From Chamaecrista fasciculata (Eukaryota > Streptophyta > Magnoliopsida > Fabales > Fabaceae): a stretch of DNA of 64,000 nucleotides. Numbering within the stretch: position 1 is the first letter of the stretch; each line of letters opens with the position of its first letter. A model generated the notes under the pieces. That model was not told the DNA's origin, did not search any database, and saw nothing but the letters and a program-made list of their open reading frames with translations. Of this stretch, positions 22,279 to 32,494 are shown in pieces. The position numbers and the translations under genes are program-made. The DNA lies in the NCBI GenBank assembly GCA_003254925.1, contig QANZ01018178.1:114284-178283 (forward strand). The letters run 5' to 3'.

Positions 22279-22571
22279 GTATCTCCAGGGTTGTGGTTCC
22301 CCAAGGTGGAATAATTATATATAGGAGTCAGTCAAAAAAGTTAAACTAATGTTCAGAAACCCTATTGTGTCACTCTCATATCCATCTTGTGAGAGAGTTT
22401 TGACAACTATCTAACACCTTGGAAGAATTCAACCCGCCTTCGTGCTGATTAGCGATGGAATCAAGGTAGGTTCTTTATCCTTCTTCGTTTGTGATTAATT
22501 CTTGAAGTTATCTTTGTTAAAGATCCAGTTTTACAACTATTTGTTTTCACTTCCGCCTTCAGTATTATACA
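21880..22571 (+). mobile_element. 3' end of a copia element: internal tail, polypurine tract and LTR
   Basis: A polypurine tract AAGTGGGAGAT is followed by TGTTAGCAA (LTR start at 22059) and an LTR of about 513 bp ending ...GTATTATACA at 22571. The LTR shows a promoter-like 'tatatatagga' and ends TG...CA, as in Ty1-copia LTRs. The upstream part (about 21880-22058) is the non-coding 3' internal tail. No coding domains or 5' LTR are present. It is truncated. Confidence 0.65.
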
Positions 22572-22620
22572 TTCTCGTATATATCTTTAGTAGGTTGTAA
22601 TTTTGGCCATCATGAAAATC

Positions 22621-23599
22621 TAATTAACTTCCAATCCACAGCTCCGTTATAAAATCCTAAACCGTAAAGTTCGAACCTAACGACTAAATTTTAAAAAAAT
22701 TTAATATGTTAAACACATCATCTTAAATTTTGAATCTCAATCTCATTGCATATTGCCATATTCATTGATTGTTTCAAAAAAATCATCGTGAACATTAGGA
22801 AAACCAATGCTATTATGCATGACAATTTTAATTGGAAAAGCATCATGCTTGTTAATTAAGAAAAATAACTGTGACCTTTTTCTTTTTCCCAAAATTTCTG
22901 GAAAATATTGAGAGTACAAATTTTATTCCCCTTATTCAACCATGATTACTTTTTATGCCTCTTTTATTGTATCAATTTCAAAATTTCTAAATATTTGTAA
23001 ATACGGTTTAACTTTGACCTATATTTATAAGTGTACTTGAAGGTGCTGTTTTTTTTTCTTGGATTAAAGCAATATTTGATCCATGGTGAAACATATTTCA
23101 GAAGTTATATTAAAGGAAAAGGGATTAAATACGAATAAATATAGAAAATCTAAAATTGAACACGAATGATAATTATGAAGGCAAAAATTTAACATCTAAA
23201 ATCTATATTGTTAGTTTCATTAGTTATTAGTTATGTGATATAATTAGGCTCAGTTTAATTTTATAAACGAAACTTTGGTTTTATCCTTTGTTGAAGTTTT
23301 AATTTGATAGCCATTATTTGTGCACACTTAAGTTTTGATTATGTACAAACTTCAGAAAAGTATGTGGTTCAAGTGGGAGATTGTTAGCAATTTTTTATTT
23401 GGTGGACTCACATATTTTATATTTTATTTGTACATAATGGGCTATTAAATATTTATAATTGGTCCAATTAATTAATTGATCTCATTGTTATTATTTATGG
23501 ACTAATTATATTATTTTATGAGTTTGGGTTAAATAAATAAATAAAATGTGTAGAAACCATAAAGCCCAACCTTCTTGATGGGCCAAGGCTATTTGGGCT
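22621..23599. repeat. Direct repeat unit 2, ending at a single N
   Basis: It matches 21437-22278 closely, including the copia tail and the first about 218 bp of the LTR (from 23382), then stops at the N at 23600, exactly where unit 1 continues. The coincidence suggests an assembly join more than a biological breakpoint. Confidence 0.7.
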
Positions 23600-23600
23600 N

Positions 23601-23765
23601 TTGTCGATTCATAATCCAAAAGGTCGTGGATTCGATTCCCACTGCCGATGTGAGGGCCTTGTTGGTAGGCGATCTGTAAGTACCTCTGTAAGCGCTCACA
23701 GAGCCTGGAGGCCTGCCCTGACCTTAGTGAGTCCCCGGGGCGCAACTCACCTAAACTTTTACATA
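23601..23765 (+). mobile_element. tRNA-derived SINE, 5' truncated at an N
   Basis: It contains a pol III B-box-like GGATTCGATTCCC, then 'cttgttggtaggcgatctg', 'gtaagcgctcacagagcc' and a 3' end 'actcacctaaacttttac'. The same body occurs in reverse at 18512-19335. The A-box end is missing because of the N at 23600. Confidence 0.65.
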
Positions 23766-23901
23766 CTAAAAACATAATTATAAAGGACAACAATGAAAGA
23801 AAAAATTATAAATCACTCAATTCTATTCTATTAATGATAAATTTCAAACAAGATTAATAGGTATTTCATTTTTTTCCCTCATTTAAAACCAACATATCTA
23901 T

Positions 23902-24327
23902 CTACTCAAAGCATTCTTTTCCAACCCATTCTATTTCATTCCATTCTATTAATGACCACCATTCCTCTCCATCCTCTCCATCCTCACTAAAACAACAAAA
24001 CATAGCCTTAGAAACTAGAGTAACTATAGATTTTTTCTTGACTTTTAAATCTTTTAGGCATCGAATAAAATTTACGGATTTATGTTTCAATTTGATGAAT
24101 AACTTTGTCGTCTCCTTCTTTAGATCAAGCTCTGTCCTTTTCCTCTTCATGGGGTTGTACTCTCTGAGATATCTTTGCCTGTAAGCAGCATTCCCAAGCA
24201 TTATGGAATCATTATTAGAATTCCAGTCTTTCTCGCCCTTTTCTTTGCTCATTATTAATTTTCTTAAGAATTCTTTGTCTTTTGAATCATCCTTGTAATG
24301 TGATATGGTGTTGCAATCTTGTGCCAT
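23902..24327 (-). CDS. Small basic protein of the local tandem family (copy C, 141 aa)
   Basis: Unrecognised family. It begins MAQDCNTISHYKDDSKDKEF, followed by MSKEKGEKDW, then YRQRYLREYNPMKRKRTE, a strongly basic segment that could direct nuclear import, then LKKETTKLFIKLKHKSVN, FIRCLKDLKVKKKSIVTLVS, and an acidic, Trp-rich C-terminus (EDGEDGEEWW...) not shared with the others. It keeps every core block and so is the best reference copy together with D. No signal peptide or transmembrane helix is evident. The leader just upstream ('gctaattagagttcacaaaa') and a TATA box about 81 bp upstream match the sister genes. The function is unknown. Confidence 0.65.
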   Translation of the reverse strand: MAQDCNTISHYKDDSKDKEFLRKLIMSKEKGEKDWNSNNDSIMLGNAAYRQRYLREYNPMKRKRTELDLKKETTKLFIKLKHKSVNFIRCLKDLKVKKKSIVTLVSKAMFCCFSEDGEDGEEWWSLIEWNEIEWVGKECFE

Positions 24328-24406
24328 TGAATCTCTCTTTGCTAATTAGAGTTCACAAAATTAGAACTCAATATAGTCTTATGTGTGTATACTGTATAAA
24401 GAAGGG

Positions 24407-24418
24407 AAATATATAGAC
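24407..24418 (-). promoter_or_regulatory. TATA box of small-gene copy C
   Basis: 'aaatatatagac' (sense GTCTATATATTT) lies about 81 bp upstream of the ATG, in the position conserved across the family. Confidence 0.55.
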
Positions 24419-26350
24419 TTCATAAATCCTTATCAAGATATATTTAGGATTTTAAAAGATTACTTAATGTTTAAATAGGATTTCACTCACCATGATTATC
24501 CTAGATTTAAATTTAAAATATGATATTTTAATGATTTTTCTTGAAATATCCGTAATAAATTAGTTAGTTTTGGATAAACGCCTGTCTTTTTTTTTTTATA
24601 AATATACTTTATTATACTAATTATCTTGTAACTCAATAAATATTTGCTAAATTATTTTGTTATTATTTTTTCAAAAGTTATATTGAAATTTTATAATTAT
24701 TTGAAAATATATAATAAAGCACCGAGGGAATATTTTGAGTAACGCTAATTAATTACCAAAAAACAAATAAATATCGTATATCCGTACATATATATGAAGA
24801 TCTTAGGAATTTTGACTTTATAAGATCTTCTTTGTTTTACAAATTTTGTGATTAAAGAATCTAGGGAGTAGTTGTTTTCAAAAAACGGAATACCGAAAAT
24901 TTATGCAATAAAGGATAATAGATATTGTCATATTGATATATTATATATTTAAATTTTTATTTTTAAAAATACTATCAAAATCATCTTATATATAAATTTG
25001 AGTCATTCGATCTGTAAGTATAGTTTTCAAAATTTTAAAATTAATATTTGTCTTTTATTATGAGTATATGCCACAGAGATGTTATCTAAATATATTTTTA
25101 AATGTGAAAGATTTAAATATTTTGATAGTTATCTTAATATTTCTTTTGAATGTATAATTATCTGATCACTTTTTTAAGTTAAATCTAAGTTTAATATTTA
25201 TAATCATTAACCAAGCATAACATTTATAATATTTTTTTTTAGATTATAATTATCTGATTGAGATTTGAACTTTACAATATTTATTTTTTAAAGTTGAAAT
25301 TTATAAGTTCAATAAAGTTTTAGATTTTAATTTTTATAATTAGAAGAATTAGATTAAAAATAGATTATATAATATGAATACTTGTCACAATGTAAGCGAT
25401 AGTAATATATTATATAGGGATGATAATTTGGGCGAGTAGTAAAGATATCCTTTCGAATCTACCCGTAAAAAATGTTTGATATTCGTCGGATACTAAATAT
25501 CAAATATGATATGAGTAGTGAAAAATAAAATTTTATTAGATATAGGATAGATATAGATATTGCTTTAACTATCCTGTATCCGATACTCTATATTTGTTAT
25601 TTTTTATACATTTTTTTTATTATAATTTTAATTATTTTATTGTAATTAACGGATATTGAGTATCAGATATCGAATATATTTAATTTTTCAATTAAAATAT
25701 CATATCTTATATCTATTATTTTCGTGTATTTTGGATATTTCGAGTATCCGTCGAATATCGGGTATCAGATAAAGTACGAGTACGAATATTAAATTATCAA
25801 ATAAGGATATGGTACAAATATTAGATAAGATGATTAGATACAAATATGAATAGTGATAAAATGATCTAACCCGTGGTCACCACAAATACTAAATAAATTA
25901 TTAAAATTGTACTTCGGATACCGGGCGCGCTTCTTGACTTACTTTTGTTTGGTATTCGAGCAAATTAAAGCATTGTTGGCCCAAAAAAAAAATAATTTAA
26001 CCATCATTTGACAAAACTAAATGATTTTAGAGTAAACCAAACAATATGGTCCCTAAAATATTATTGAATTAACAACTTAATTTATGAGAGATTGAAATAT
26101 ATAATTTAGTATTTGAAAAATTAAAATAATATAATATTCGATCTTCAAAAAATTTAAATAATATATTATTTAATCTTCAGAACATTGATAGTTTGATACT
26201 AATAAATATATTATTTTCATCTTTCAAGTTTCAAGAAACGAATAGTTAAAACCTAGAACAATCAAAAGTTGTTCCGAAAAATATTGTCAACAGTATCAAT
26301 GTTTTGATCGCAATAACACACAAGAATTCTTAATGATACACTTAAATCGG
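24419..26350. other. Upstream flank of copy C, then AT-rich spacer
   Basis: The first about 300 bp are shared with the other small-gene upstream flanks. Between 25420 and 25870 there is a low-complexity field of 'gatatcgagtatc'-type phrases preceded by TAGGGATGATAATTTGGGC, which resembles a hAT terminus without a partner. No gene was found. Confidence 0.4.
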
Positions 26351-26374
26351 TCATGATTAACTTGAAGAATTTTA

Positions 26375-26690
26375 ATATTAAAAATAATCAGCTCATTTAC
26401 AGGATTTTGAGCCTTCGGCAACATTTGGAAAATTTTACAAAATGTCTAAAATTGTTGTCTAAACTTAAAGCGACACTTTTGAGGCATTGCATTTGCTACC
26501 GTCGCAATGAATTTTGGACAACATTTTTAAAAGCAAATGTAACACATCCTAATTTTGTTATAAGCAACATTTTTAAATTGCCTATGCAACATCTTTAAAC
26601 TGTTGCAAAATTCAATATTTTAAAAGCATTGCAATGTAGCAACTGCAGCGCTTTTAAAATGTTGCAAAATCAAATTTAAAGTGCACTATT
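26375..26690. repeat. CACTA-like subterminal repeat array
   Basis: The motifs 'gcaacatttt', 'tgttgcaaaa' and 'gcgacacttttg' repeat in both orientations every 20-40 bp, as in subterminal regions of plant CACTA transposons. A CACTA terminus and TPase/TNPD genes were not found, so it is a remnant or a MITE derivative. Confidence 0.4.
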
Positions 26691-26999
26691 TTTATATTGA
26701 AATGTTATTTTATATCATTCATTTTCACTTATTATTGATCTATTCAAGAGTTTAATAACATAGAAATTAAGGAAAGAAATGAGGAAAAACTTTATCTGAG
26801 AATAGGGAATCAAAGAATAGACGATACACATCCATATTTCCAAGTGAACACAAGGGAGCATAATATTTGATCTTCCAACACAATGTCATTGTTTTCCAGT
26901 ATTACAAAATCAAGCAAATGACATAGCAATGTCTAATGATGCAACACAAAGATAGAAATATCTAGAGTGGCCAATTAAAGCAATACGATTTGCGATGTC

Positions 27000-27256
27000 T
27001 CTTAATTCTTGAGGTTCCGGAGGATCAAGCTACAGGAGAACCGGGAACGGAGAGCTTTCCCCCTTTCTACCCGACTCTTTGGTCTTAAGAATGCTGGTTA
27101 TAAGAATGAGTGACCTGCAGAGAGCGGACAACTAATGCGTTCTGCTTATTGAACATGGTTATATGGTCGGTCCGCGACTCCTGAACGTTGAAGGCGTCTC
27201 TTGGGTGATCTCGTAGTTCCTACAGCATGTAGACGATGGGGTCGGTCCATGTATTG
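27000..27256 (-). other. Nuclear plastid DNA insertion (trnA-UGC intron fragment)
   Basis: The segment matches, by recall, the plastid trnA-UGC group II intron in the rRNA operon, reversed. It contains 'ggttccggaggatc', 'gaacggagagctttcccc', 'ctttggtcttaagaatgctg', 'gcgttct', 'ggtgatctcgtagttcct' and 'gacgatggggtcggtcca'. It is diverged and carries a deletion near 27110, so it is an old nuclear copy. No tRNA exon is included. Confidence 0.8.
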
Positions 27257-27479
27257 GTTCCATTGCAAGAGCACAAGTTTTTCATAAGGACACGTTAAAT
27301 GATCAAATAAAATATAATATTTAAAGCACAAAGTACATATTATATATTACAAAATAAGGGCAGGATTGAACTCCTATTGAAACAGTAGACTTAATTGTGG
27401 CATAATATATATTTGATCAAGTCATATACAAGAGAGCAGATTATGGAAAATCAAAGGGTTCAACAGTACATAATACTTA

Positions 27480-27483
<4 letters not shown>

Positions 27484-27510
<27 letters not shown>

Positions 27511-27512
27511 TA
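27484..27512. repeat. (TA)n microsatellite
   Basis: Uninterrupted TA repeat following a poly-A run, seen directly. Confidence 0.9.
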
Positions 27513-28064
27513 TGAACATTGAACTATTCTATATAAAAATTCAGCCCCATCTACAATAGAACTGGTGACTTACTTGTGGCTGTAGGAAATATGGATCGAT
27601 AAAATTATACTGGATCTTCTTTTTTTTTTTTTTGGCCTGAAATACTGGATCTTCTTGACTTTACAATTTTTGGCTGCAAAATAAGACAAAAGTTCAATAA
27701 GAGAAGACAAGTTAGTGAAAATATTATTACAACAAAGTTGCTTGATAAAAATTGAGAATGAAAAGTTTTAAGCGCTAAAATTAATATTATCAGATGTAAT
27801 TTTGAATATGTAATAGAAAAAGTAATTAAATGATAAATAAACAAGAAACTCTCTAGGTTATACAAGTTTGAATTGTATAAACTCTCTATACTACTATATA
27901 TCCAGCAGGTCATGATGGATTTCTTGCTCATAGCAGCTACATAGAGATTAAAAAAAGGATTTGGGCCAACTTTACTGCTCTATTTTCTATGCTTCTTTGA
28001 ACTTTCACTTCTTTTACTATTTTGTAGTTTATACTCTATTAATTAGCATGTTAAAACTGTGAGA
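27513..28064. other. AT-rich spacer, no supported gene
   Basis: A 108-codon frame on the minus strand (27605-27931) is composed of hydrophobic low-complexity sequence without family resemblance and is not accepted as a gene. Confidence 0.4.
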
Positions 28065-28340
28065 AAACTATACCTTTTGGTCCCTAAATTGTTACTAAGT
28101 CAACGATTTAGTCTCTGAATTATAGAAAAATATGAATCATCCACTGAATTTTACATCATCATCAATCTTTTGGTCCCTGAATTGTAGAAAAATACGAATC
28201 AGTCCCTGAATTTTACACCAACATCAACCTTCTGGTCCCTGAATTGTAGGAAAATATGAATTAGTCCCTGAATTTTACACCACAATCAACCTTTTAGTCC
28301 TTGAGCTAGTTCGTATTTTCTACAATTCAGGGATAAAAAA
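28065..28340. repeat. TIR-type element expanded into a 62-bp tandem repeat
   Basis: The left part 'ttttggtccctaaattgtta' and 'agtcaacgattt' is the same as in the 13.5-kb Mutator-type element. From 28110 to about 28295 a 62-bp unit beginning 'gtccctgaattgtagaaaaa' is repeated three times. It has no coding potential. Confidence 0.7.
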
Positions 28341-28890
28341 GTAGGTTATCTTTAAAACTGTTCCAAAAGCAGTTTCAAGTTCAAGAGAGGCCAAATGTCA
28401 TAACTGAGTTACTGACTAAATATAGCCTACCATTTTTCCTAATGAAGTTTCATTACCTGTGAAACTGTGTGATAATTGGATGACGCATTAAGATATATCA
28501 CAAACAAATCAATTCACCAGTTGCATATGATTGTAAAATTTAGAATAATGAGACATTAAAAATTACCGAGAAACCAATTCCTTCCCTTCAATGATGCTCT
28601 TCCTCAATTTCTCTCTTTTGTTCTCCTTCTCTTCTCTTCCTCAATATGGAAAAATAAAATTGAAGAAATCAGTTTTGATGCAAATTAAAATGGGTTAGAA
28701 AAAGAAATATCATGTAGCATATTGTAAATCATAGCACAAAGTTAATTTCAGATAAACGCTCCATGGGATTAAATTTACAAGAAATCAGTAAATAAACTCA
28801 ATGGCTTTAGCAGTGCCATAGCCTTTGATTTTCTTGTGGCGCATGACCATGGGAATGTTCTGAGAGACAGAGACACAAGTGGTAATGGGC
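28341..28890. other. Spacer, no supported gene
   Basis: AT-rich sequence with no recognisable gene or element ends. Confidence 0.35.
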
Positions 28891-28897
28891 AGAGTAG

Positions 28898-29215
28898 TGT
28901 CTATGAAGCATTGATACTGACGCGGGCACACCGAGACACTAAATTTTTAAAATTACATGACAAGACATGTCATATATTTTTATGTATAATTTTTCTAATA
29001 ATAGACAAAAAATGAAGAGATAATAAAAATCATCCACAAGTACTGATGAACATTTCAAAAATTATAATATCTTTTATTATGTCAAAGTCACAAAAAAAGT
29101 TTTATATTCTGAAATTTATAAATATATATGATATGGGTGTCGTATGATGTCGGACACGAACACGTGTGTAACAGTTCATCAAAATGAAATGTCCGTGCAA
29201 TGTTCGTGCTTCATA
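28898..29215. mobile_element. hAT-type MITE of the 'gacacggacac' family, worn copy
   Basis: The ends CTATGAAGCATTGATAC and the complement of CTATATGAAGCACG resemble the 31.4-kb element. The interior shares 'gtgtcggacacgaacacgtg'. The flanks agree only partly (agtgt), so the TSD has decayed. Confidence 0.55.
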
Positions 29216-30390
29216 TAGGAGTGTTAGGGACACCACCAACACAGAAAATATAGATATAAATACAAATCACAAGGAAGCATTTCTCCTCCACTTGTTCTAC
29301 TGTTTGCTACTACTGGTGCTGGAATACACACCACCTTCTTCCTATACAAACACACATATATATATATACATCATTTCTAAATATATCTACCATATACATA
29401 TAACAGCATATATATAAATGATATTGCTAGCTAAGGGCTAAGCTATAAACATTCAAGGCATAGATATAGCTATATAGAACTTTTTCACTGTTTAGGGACT
29501 AAGGAGGTGAAAAAATTAAAGAATAAACTAACATAATCCTAATTAAGATATATTTTTGTAGTGTTTAGTCGTATCCAACGAACTACATATATTTATACTA
29601 TTACACATGTGTTATAGGAGTAGTTCGTATCCAACACGGGATCAAAATGTCAAGGATACAGAGGCAACCACTACCACATGATCCCGTGTTGTCCCATATC
29701 TTTGAGCCAAGTTGCAAATTAGTCTCATATTCTTTTGATCATGTTGCAAAGGGGTTTCATATCTTTGGGTGTGCAAAATTAGTCCCATAACTTTGACATC
29801 AATTCTACGACTTCACCAAAATATATGAGACTGAAAAGATATGAGACCAAATCTACAACTTTTTGCAAAATTATAGGACCAAAAGTGCTCTTTGACCCAG
29901 AGAAAAATTGGAAGAGATTACCCGATTGCAAAGTAACAACGAGGAAGTAGAACACCACAAATTAAGGTATGACATCGTCGACGAAGAACTAAAACACAAG
30001 CATGAGGGTTGATGAGATTTGATAACAGGGCTCCATCGACGGCGAGAATAGGTCAATTTGGGGGTAAAATTAGGGTTATTAAGGTATCTATCAGGTTGAG
30101 TTGAAGAATACGAATTGAAGAAGGTGAGACAAATTAATAGGTCTTAGGCTTCATAAGATTACACGGTTAATTCCATCGACGGTGGCAGAACTCATCGCTG
30201 AGAAATCGCCGGTGACGGAGGACGATGGTGAACGATTATTATCTTCTCGGCCACGATTGAAAGGAAGAAGAGGTGAAATATGACTATAGTAAAACGGTCA
30301 AAACCTCATTTTAGTCCCTAATGTTTACTCCAAATTGTTTTTTCGTCCCTAGTATTTTTTTTTGTTTTGTTTTAGTTGAGATGATCACGG
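29216..30390. other. Spacer with truncated TIR-type repeats
   Basis: At 29690-29900 there is a 'gcaaattagtctcatat...gggaccaaaagtgc'-type fragment of the 49-kb MITE family. At 30080-30240 there is a more GC-rich patch (for example 'gccggtgacggaggacgatgg') that may be captured DNA. No confirmed element boundaries or gene. Confidence 0.35.
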
Positions 30391-30399
30391 GTAAAGTAC

Positions 30400-30535
30400 G
30401 GGAGGGGATCCTCTGCCGTACCGCACGGTGTGCGGTGCGGCAGAGGCCAATAGGGGAGCGCCACGTGTGCAGGCGCGCTCACGTGGCGCTCCCCTATTGG
30501 TCCCTGCCGCACCGCACGACAGAGGATCCGTAGCC
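30400..30535. mobile_element. Mutator-type foldback MITE, GC-rich hairpin
   Basis: A 136-bp near-complete inverted repeat: 'caataggggagcgccacgtg' at about 30449-30468 pairs with its complement at about 30479-30498. The outer parts also pair ('ggatcctctg', 'gtgcggtgcggcag'). The 9-bp TSD GTAAAGTAC is exact at 30391-30399 and 30536-30544. The termini (G-rich then GGATCCTCTG) resemble the element at 59994-60169. Confidence 0.85.
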
Positions 30536-30544
30536 GTAAAGTAC

Positions 30545-31376
30545 TATGATTCTTGAATTCGGATTCAAACATGGATGAGTATTAAAATTAATCATCATCC
30601 TCATACCGACTAGGTAATTTATTCTTCATACTCAGACATGGACTTGGAGATACTTTAAATAATTACTTTTTTTTTGTTAATATAAAATTTATTTCCACTT
30701 CTATAACTACTAAAAAACCATAATAAATAAAAATGTATTAATTGATCCATATTGATAAGTACACTTGATTTGTCGATCTTTGCAATGGGACTAGACTGAT
30801 CGTTTTAAGACTAGATGACCATGTCATAGAAGCTATATATTCCTTTATCAAGAAAGTCTACGGAGAAGAAAGTTCTAATTTCTAGGATGTTGATCACACC
30901 TTCCAATGGTAAGATACTGTTCAAGTTTCAACGACAATAGTATCCATTAACGTTATCATTTGCTATGACAATAAACAAGAGCTAAGGACAATCTTTGTCA
31001 ACTGTATGTAGGATTATATCTATCATGTCTCGTGTTCACCCACGGACAATTGTATGTTGCATTATCCATGGTTCGTTCTAGAGAAAGCATTAAGATCCTC
31101 ATTGCACATGAGTTTAATGACAATTCATCAAAGGAGACTGGAAATGTTGTTTACAGGGAAGTATTCCAAAACCTAATGTGATCATAAATACATTTGTATC
31201 CAAAACATAGTTTGGAGAGTGAACTTTTGCAAGTGCATTGTAATATAATTTTTGGTCGTTGCACAATATTCTATACATTTATATATATCGCTTGTAAAGA
31301 ATGCCTATATGATAAGTGCTATATTCAACCTTTAGCGGTAAATTATAGGATTTACATTTGGGAAGCCTACGCATAC
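30545..31376. other. Spacer, no supported gene
   Basis: The stretch 30760-31190 is somewhat less AT-rich and could be worn retroelement coding sequence, but no conserved motif could be read. Confidence 0.3.
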
Positions 31377-31384
31377 ATCTTAGC

Positions 31385-31731
31385 CTATGAAATATGGACA
31401 CTGACACGGACACGGGGCACGACACGGACACGAACACACCGACACTTCAAATTCTTAAACTTAAATGACACGACACGACATATATTTATATATATAAATA
31501 ATTAAAAATCCACAAATTTTGATGAGAACCTTAAAAATTATAATATCTATTCATAATATATGTCATATGTATTATTATTTTATATTGTTTGTCATGCTAA
31601 AATCACAAAAAATTAATTTTATATTCTAAAACTTATGAATATGTGTCGTGTGGGTGTCGTACGGGTGTCGGACACAGACACGTGTCTGGCACGCCGACAC
31701 GCCCTCAGAATGAAGTGTCCATGCTTCCTAG
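31385..31731. mobile_element. hAT-type MITE of the 'gacacggacac' family
   Basis: The ends CTATGAAATATGGACACT and the complement of CTAGGAAGCATGGACACT are flanked by the exact 8-bp TSD ATCTTAGC (31377-31384 and 31732-31739). The subterminal regions consist of 'gacacg' repeats. The centre is AT-rich. Related copies lie at 28.9 kb and, badly decayed, near 48.8-49.06 kb. Confidence 0.8.
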
Positions 31732-31779
31732 ATCTTAGCTATAGGCTAGTATGGTGAAACATGCATGTTTCATACATTA

Positions 31780-32059
31780 TAGAGGAAAAGGAATTGAATC
31801 ATTGAATACATCTAAATATAAGAAAAGTTAAAAATTGAAATCGAATCGATTCATAAGTATGAATGCAGAAATTTGAAATCAACGTATATATTAATAAAGA
31901 ACAATACTATAATATATAAATAGTATCAAATAAACAAAATAAAAAAAAAAAAGAATAAAACTCTTATAAATCTTTAGTCTTATACATCAAGATTCAAGAA
32001 GTATCACGGACCAAAAATAAAATAAAATAAAGAAAGGCACGATAGATCATTGATTGATC
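31780..32059. other. 3' flank of small-gene copy D, duplicated block
   Basis: It contains 'gaggaaaaggaattgaatc', 'aaaaattgaaatcgaatc' and 'aaagaacaatactataatat', aligning with the downstream flanks of copies A and B. Confidence 0.55.
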
Positions 32060-32419
32060 TTATGAAGTTTGAAAGACCATGTCATCACAAATTTCAAAAC
32101 CTAGTTTCACCACAAATTTTTTCATGCCTTTTGAATGCGTTAAGTATCGAAAAACTTTAATGGATTTGTCTTTTAATTTGATGAATAACTTTGTTGTCTC
32201 TTTCTTTAGACATTCTCTTCTTTTCTTCTTCATAGGATTGTATGTTCTGAGATACATTTGTCTGTAGTCAGCATTTGCTTGTTTCGCCTCATAATCACGT
32301 ATGTTGGAAATATTAGCAGAAATCCACTCTTTTTCTCCATGTTCTTTGCTCATTAATCTTCCTAAGTAAACTTTGTCTTCTGAAATACCTTGGTATGACA
32401 TAGTGTTGCAATCTTCCAT
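32060..32419 (-). CDS. Small basic protein of the local tandem family (copy D, 119 aa)
   Basis: Unrecognised family. It begins MEDCNTMSYQGISEDKVYLG, followed by RLMSKEHGEKEW, then ADYRQMYLRTYNPMKKKRRE (basic, possible nuclear localisation signal), then LKKETTKLFIKLKDKSIK, VFRYLTHSKGMKKFVVKLGF and a short tail EICDDMVFQTS. It aligns with copy C over the whole core and differs mainly in the tail. The start codon lies in the conserved leader. A TATA box lies about 70 bp upstream. Promoter, coding region and 3' flank are all duplicated, arguing for DNA-level duplication. No catalytic or structural domain is recognisable. The function is unknown. Confidence 0.65.
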   Translation of the reverse strand: MEDCNTMSYQGISEDKVYLGRLMSKEHGEKEWISANISNIRDYEAKQANADYRQMYLRTYNPMKKKRRECLKKETTKLFIKLKDKSIKVFRYLTHSKGMKKFVVKLGFEICDDMVFQTS

Positions 32420-32482
32420 TGTTGAATCTCTCAGCTAGTAAGGGTTCACAATTTTAGAATTATGTGTGTATAAAGAAGGAGA

Positions 32483-32494
32483 GAATATATAGAG
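32483..32494 (-). promoter_or_regulatory. TATA box of small-gene copy D
   Basis: 'gaatatatagag' (sense CTCTATATATTC) lies about 65-75 bp upstream of the ATG, identical to copy A. Confidence 0.55.

Noticed and set aside
26375..26690. CRISPR-like or tandem array of short repeats
   Set aside because: The repeats are in both orientations with irregular spacing in a plant nuclear sequence; CACTA subterminal repeats explain it better.
27605..27931. 108-codon hydrophobic frame
   Set aside because: Low-complexity AT-rich sequence with no family resemblance.
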